From contig JAOJBP010000003.1 in assembly GCA_028228555.1 (NCBI GenBank), positions 1-64,000 of the forward strand: a stretch of 64,000 nucleotides of DNA, given 5' to 3'. The notes below the pieces were generated by a model. That model had not been told where the DNA came from, did no database searches, and worked only from the letters and a program-made list of their open reading frames with translations. How positions within the stretch are numbered: the stretch's first letter is position 1; each line of letters starts with the position of its first letter. Made by a program: the position numbers and the translations under genes. The stretch is from Candidatus Thioglobus sp. GTDB taxonomy: Bacteria; Pseudomonadota; Gammaproteobacteria; PS1; Pseudothioglobaceae. Below are positions 63,688 to 64,000 of this stretch, in pieces.

Positions 63688-64000
63688 TTAAAATTCGTCT
63701 TTTTCAACTGGCAGATTGCCATCAAAAATATCAAACTTGCGCTTTTGTAGATAAGAAGATCTCATCGTAATATAAGGATCATCTGACTGATCTAATAAAT
63801 CAGTGATAGGTAGTAGCTCAACTCTCTTATCAATAATATTCATAGCACTGGCACTAAGAGCGCCAACATCATCTAATTCATTAACTAAATTTGCATCTGA
63901 GGTCATATCAACATACATGCCTGCGCCATCTCTAAGCGTCGATGGACCCATCAAAGGTAGCATAATAAAAGGCCCGCTATCCACACCCCAAACTGCAAGT
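63688..64000 (-). CDS. mlaA: MlaA/VacJ family outer-membrane lipoprotein, C-terminal part (cut by right window edge)
   Basis: MlaA is the outer-membrane component that removes surface phospholipids and passes them to MlaC. The visible part begins in frame at the edge as LAVWGVDSGPF and continues MLPLMGPSTLRDGAGMYVDM. This is the core MlaA motif of the form WGV.SGP...LP..GPSTLRD..G. The 3' end, QKRKFDIFDG then NLPVEKDEF, is short. The start and lipobox lie outside the window. It lies 22 bases upstream of carB. Confidence 0.9.
   Translation of the reverse strand, partial: LAVWGVDSGPFIMLPLMGPSTLRDGAGMYVDMTSDANLVNELDDVGALSASAMNIIDKRVELLPITDLLDQSDDPYITMRSSYLQKRKFDIFDGNLPVEKDEF

Overview
The window is chromosomal DNA from an AT-rich, free-living gammaproteobacterial sulfur oxidiser. 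The best match in gene content is the marine SUP05 / Arctic96BD-19 group (Candidatus Thioglobus and relatives). The placement is inferred from a complete reverse dissimilatory sulfite reductase operon, proteobacterial housekeeping genes (parC, kdsA, kdsB, lpxK, lolD, xerD, rplS, carB) and small intergenic gaps; no rRNA was available. A full glyoxylate shunt (aceA, glcB, aceK) together with a sodium-pumping oxaloacetate decarboxylase suggests a cell that also uses organic carbon, rather than a strict autotroph.

Layout. 1-6.1 kb, mostly minus strand: parC (cut by the left edge), gcvP, hinT, and an SQR-like flavoprotein coupled to a small ABM-like protein. 6.4-8.9 kb: rutE with a strong terminator inside a repeated intergenic element, then a three-gene minus-strand unit (DUF4395 membrane protein, exported metallo-beta-lactamase-like protein with a degenerate metal site, small exported protein). 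9-15 kb, minus: a YciI / persulfide dioxygenase / thioredoxin-fusion / flavoprotein operon, then dapB, an exported ATP-dependent DNA ligase and kdsA. 15.1-22.1 kb, mostly plus: trpC, osmC-like, small membrane and exported proteins, tRNA-Ser, thiG, bioF-bioH, purE-purK. 22.1-28.6 kb: LysE-type exporter, glutaredoxin-like, folD, kdsB, a 53-residue Trm112-like gene, lpxK, a PsiE-like gene, lolC-lolD, panD. 28.7-32.4 kb, minus: infA, tRNA-Leu, oadG-oadA-oadB. 32.4-37.7 kb: metF, an HTH protein, hemD, a DUF72-like protein, a Ca/Na antiporter, tsaE, amiB. 37.7-50.5 kb, minus: dsrABEFHCMKLJOPNR. 50.5-64 kb: gltD, rplS, xerD, the glyoxylate-shunt locus with its IclR-type regulator, greA, carB and the 3' part of an mlaA-like gene.

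How the genes work together. DsrABEFHC and DsrL/N/R carry out cytoplasmic oxidation of stored or carrier-bound sulfane sulfur to sulfite, and DsrMKJOP links DsrC redox chemistry to the quinone pool. A hairpin with a T-tract just after dsrC should let the soluble proteins be made in excess over the membrane complex. The persulfide dioxygenase operon and the SQR-like and DUF4395 loci are plausible accessory sulfur or redox genes.

The most interesting regulatory signal is a 15-bp palindrome, TTTCATAATATGAAA. It is present with related sites between aceA and the divergent iclR-like gene, and it recurs with one mismatch, in the same local context, about 55 kb away in front of gcvP. This suggests one regulator controls both the glyoxylate shunt and glycine decarboxylation. 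A second unexpected structure is a 143-155 bp intergenic element present twice, at about 6.9 kb and 37.7 kb. It carries direct repeats at its ends and a hairpin in its middle.
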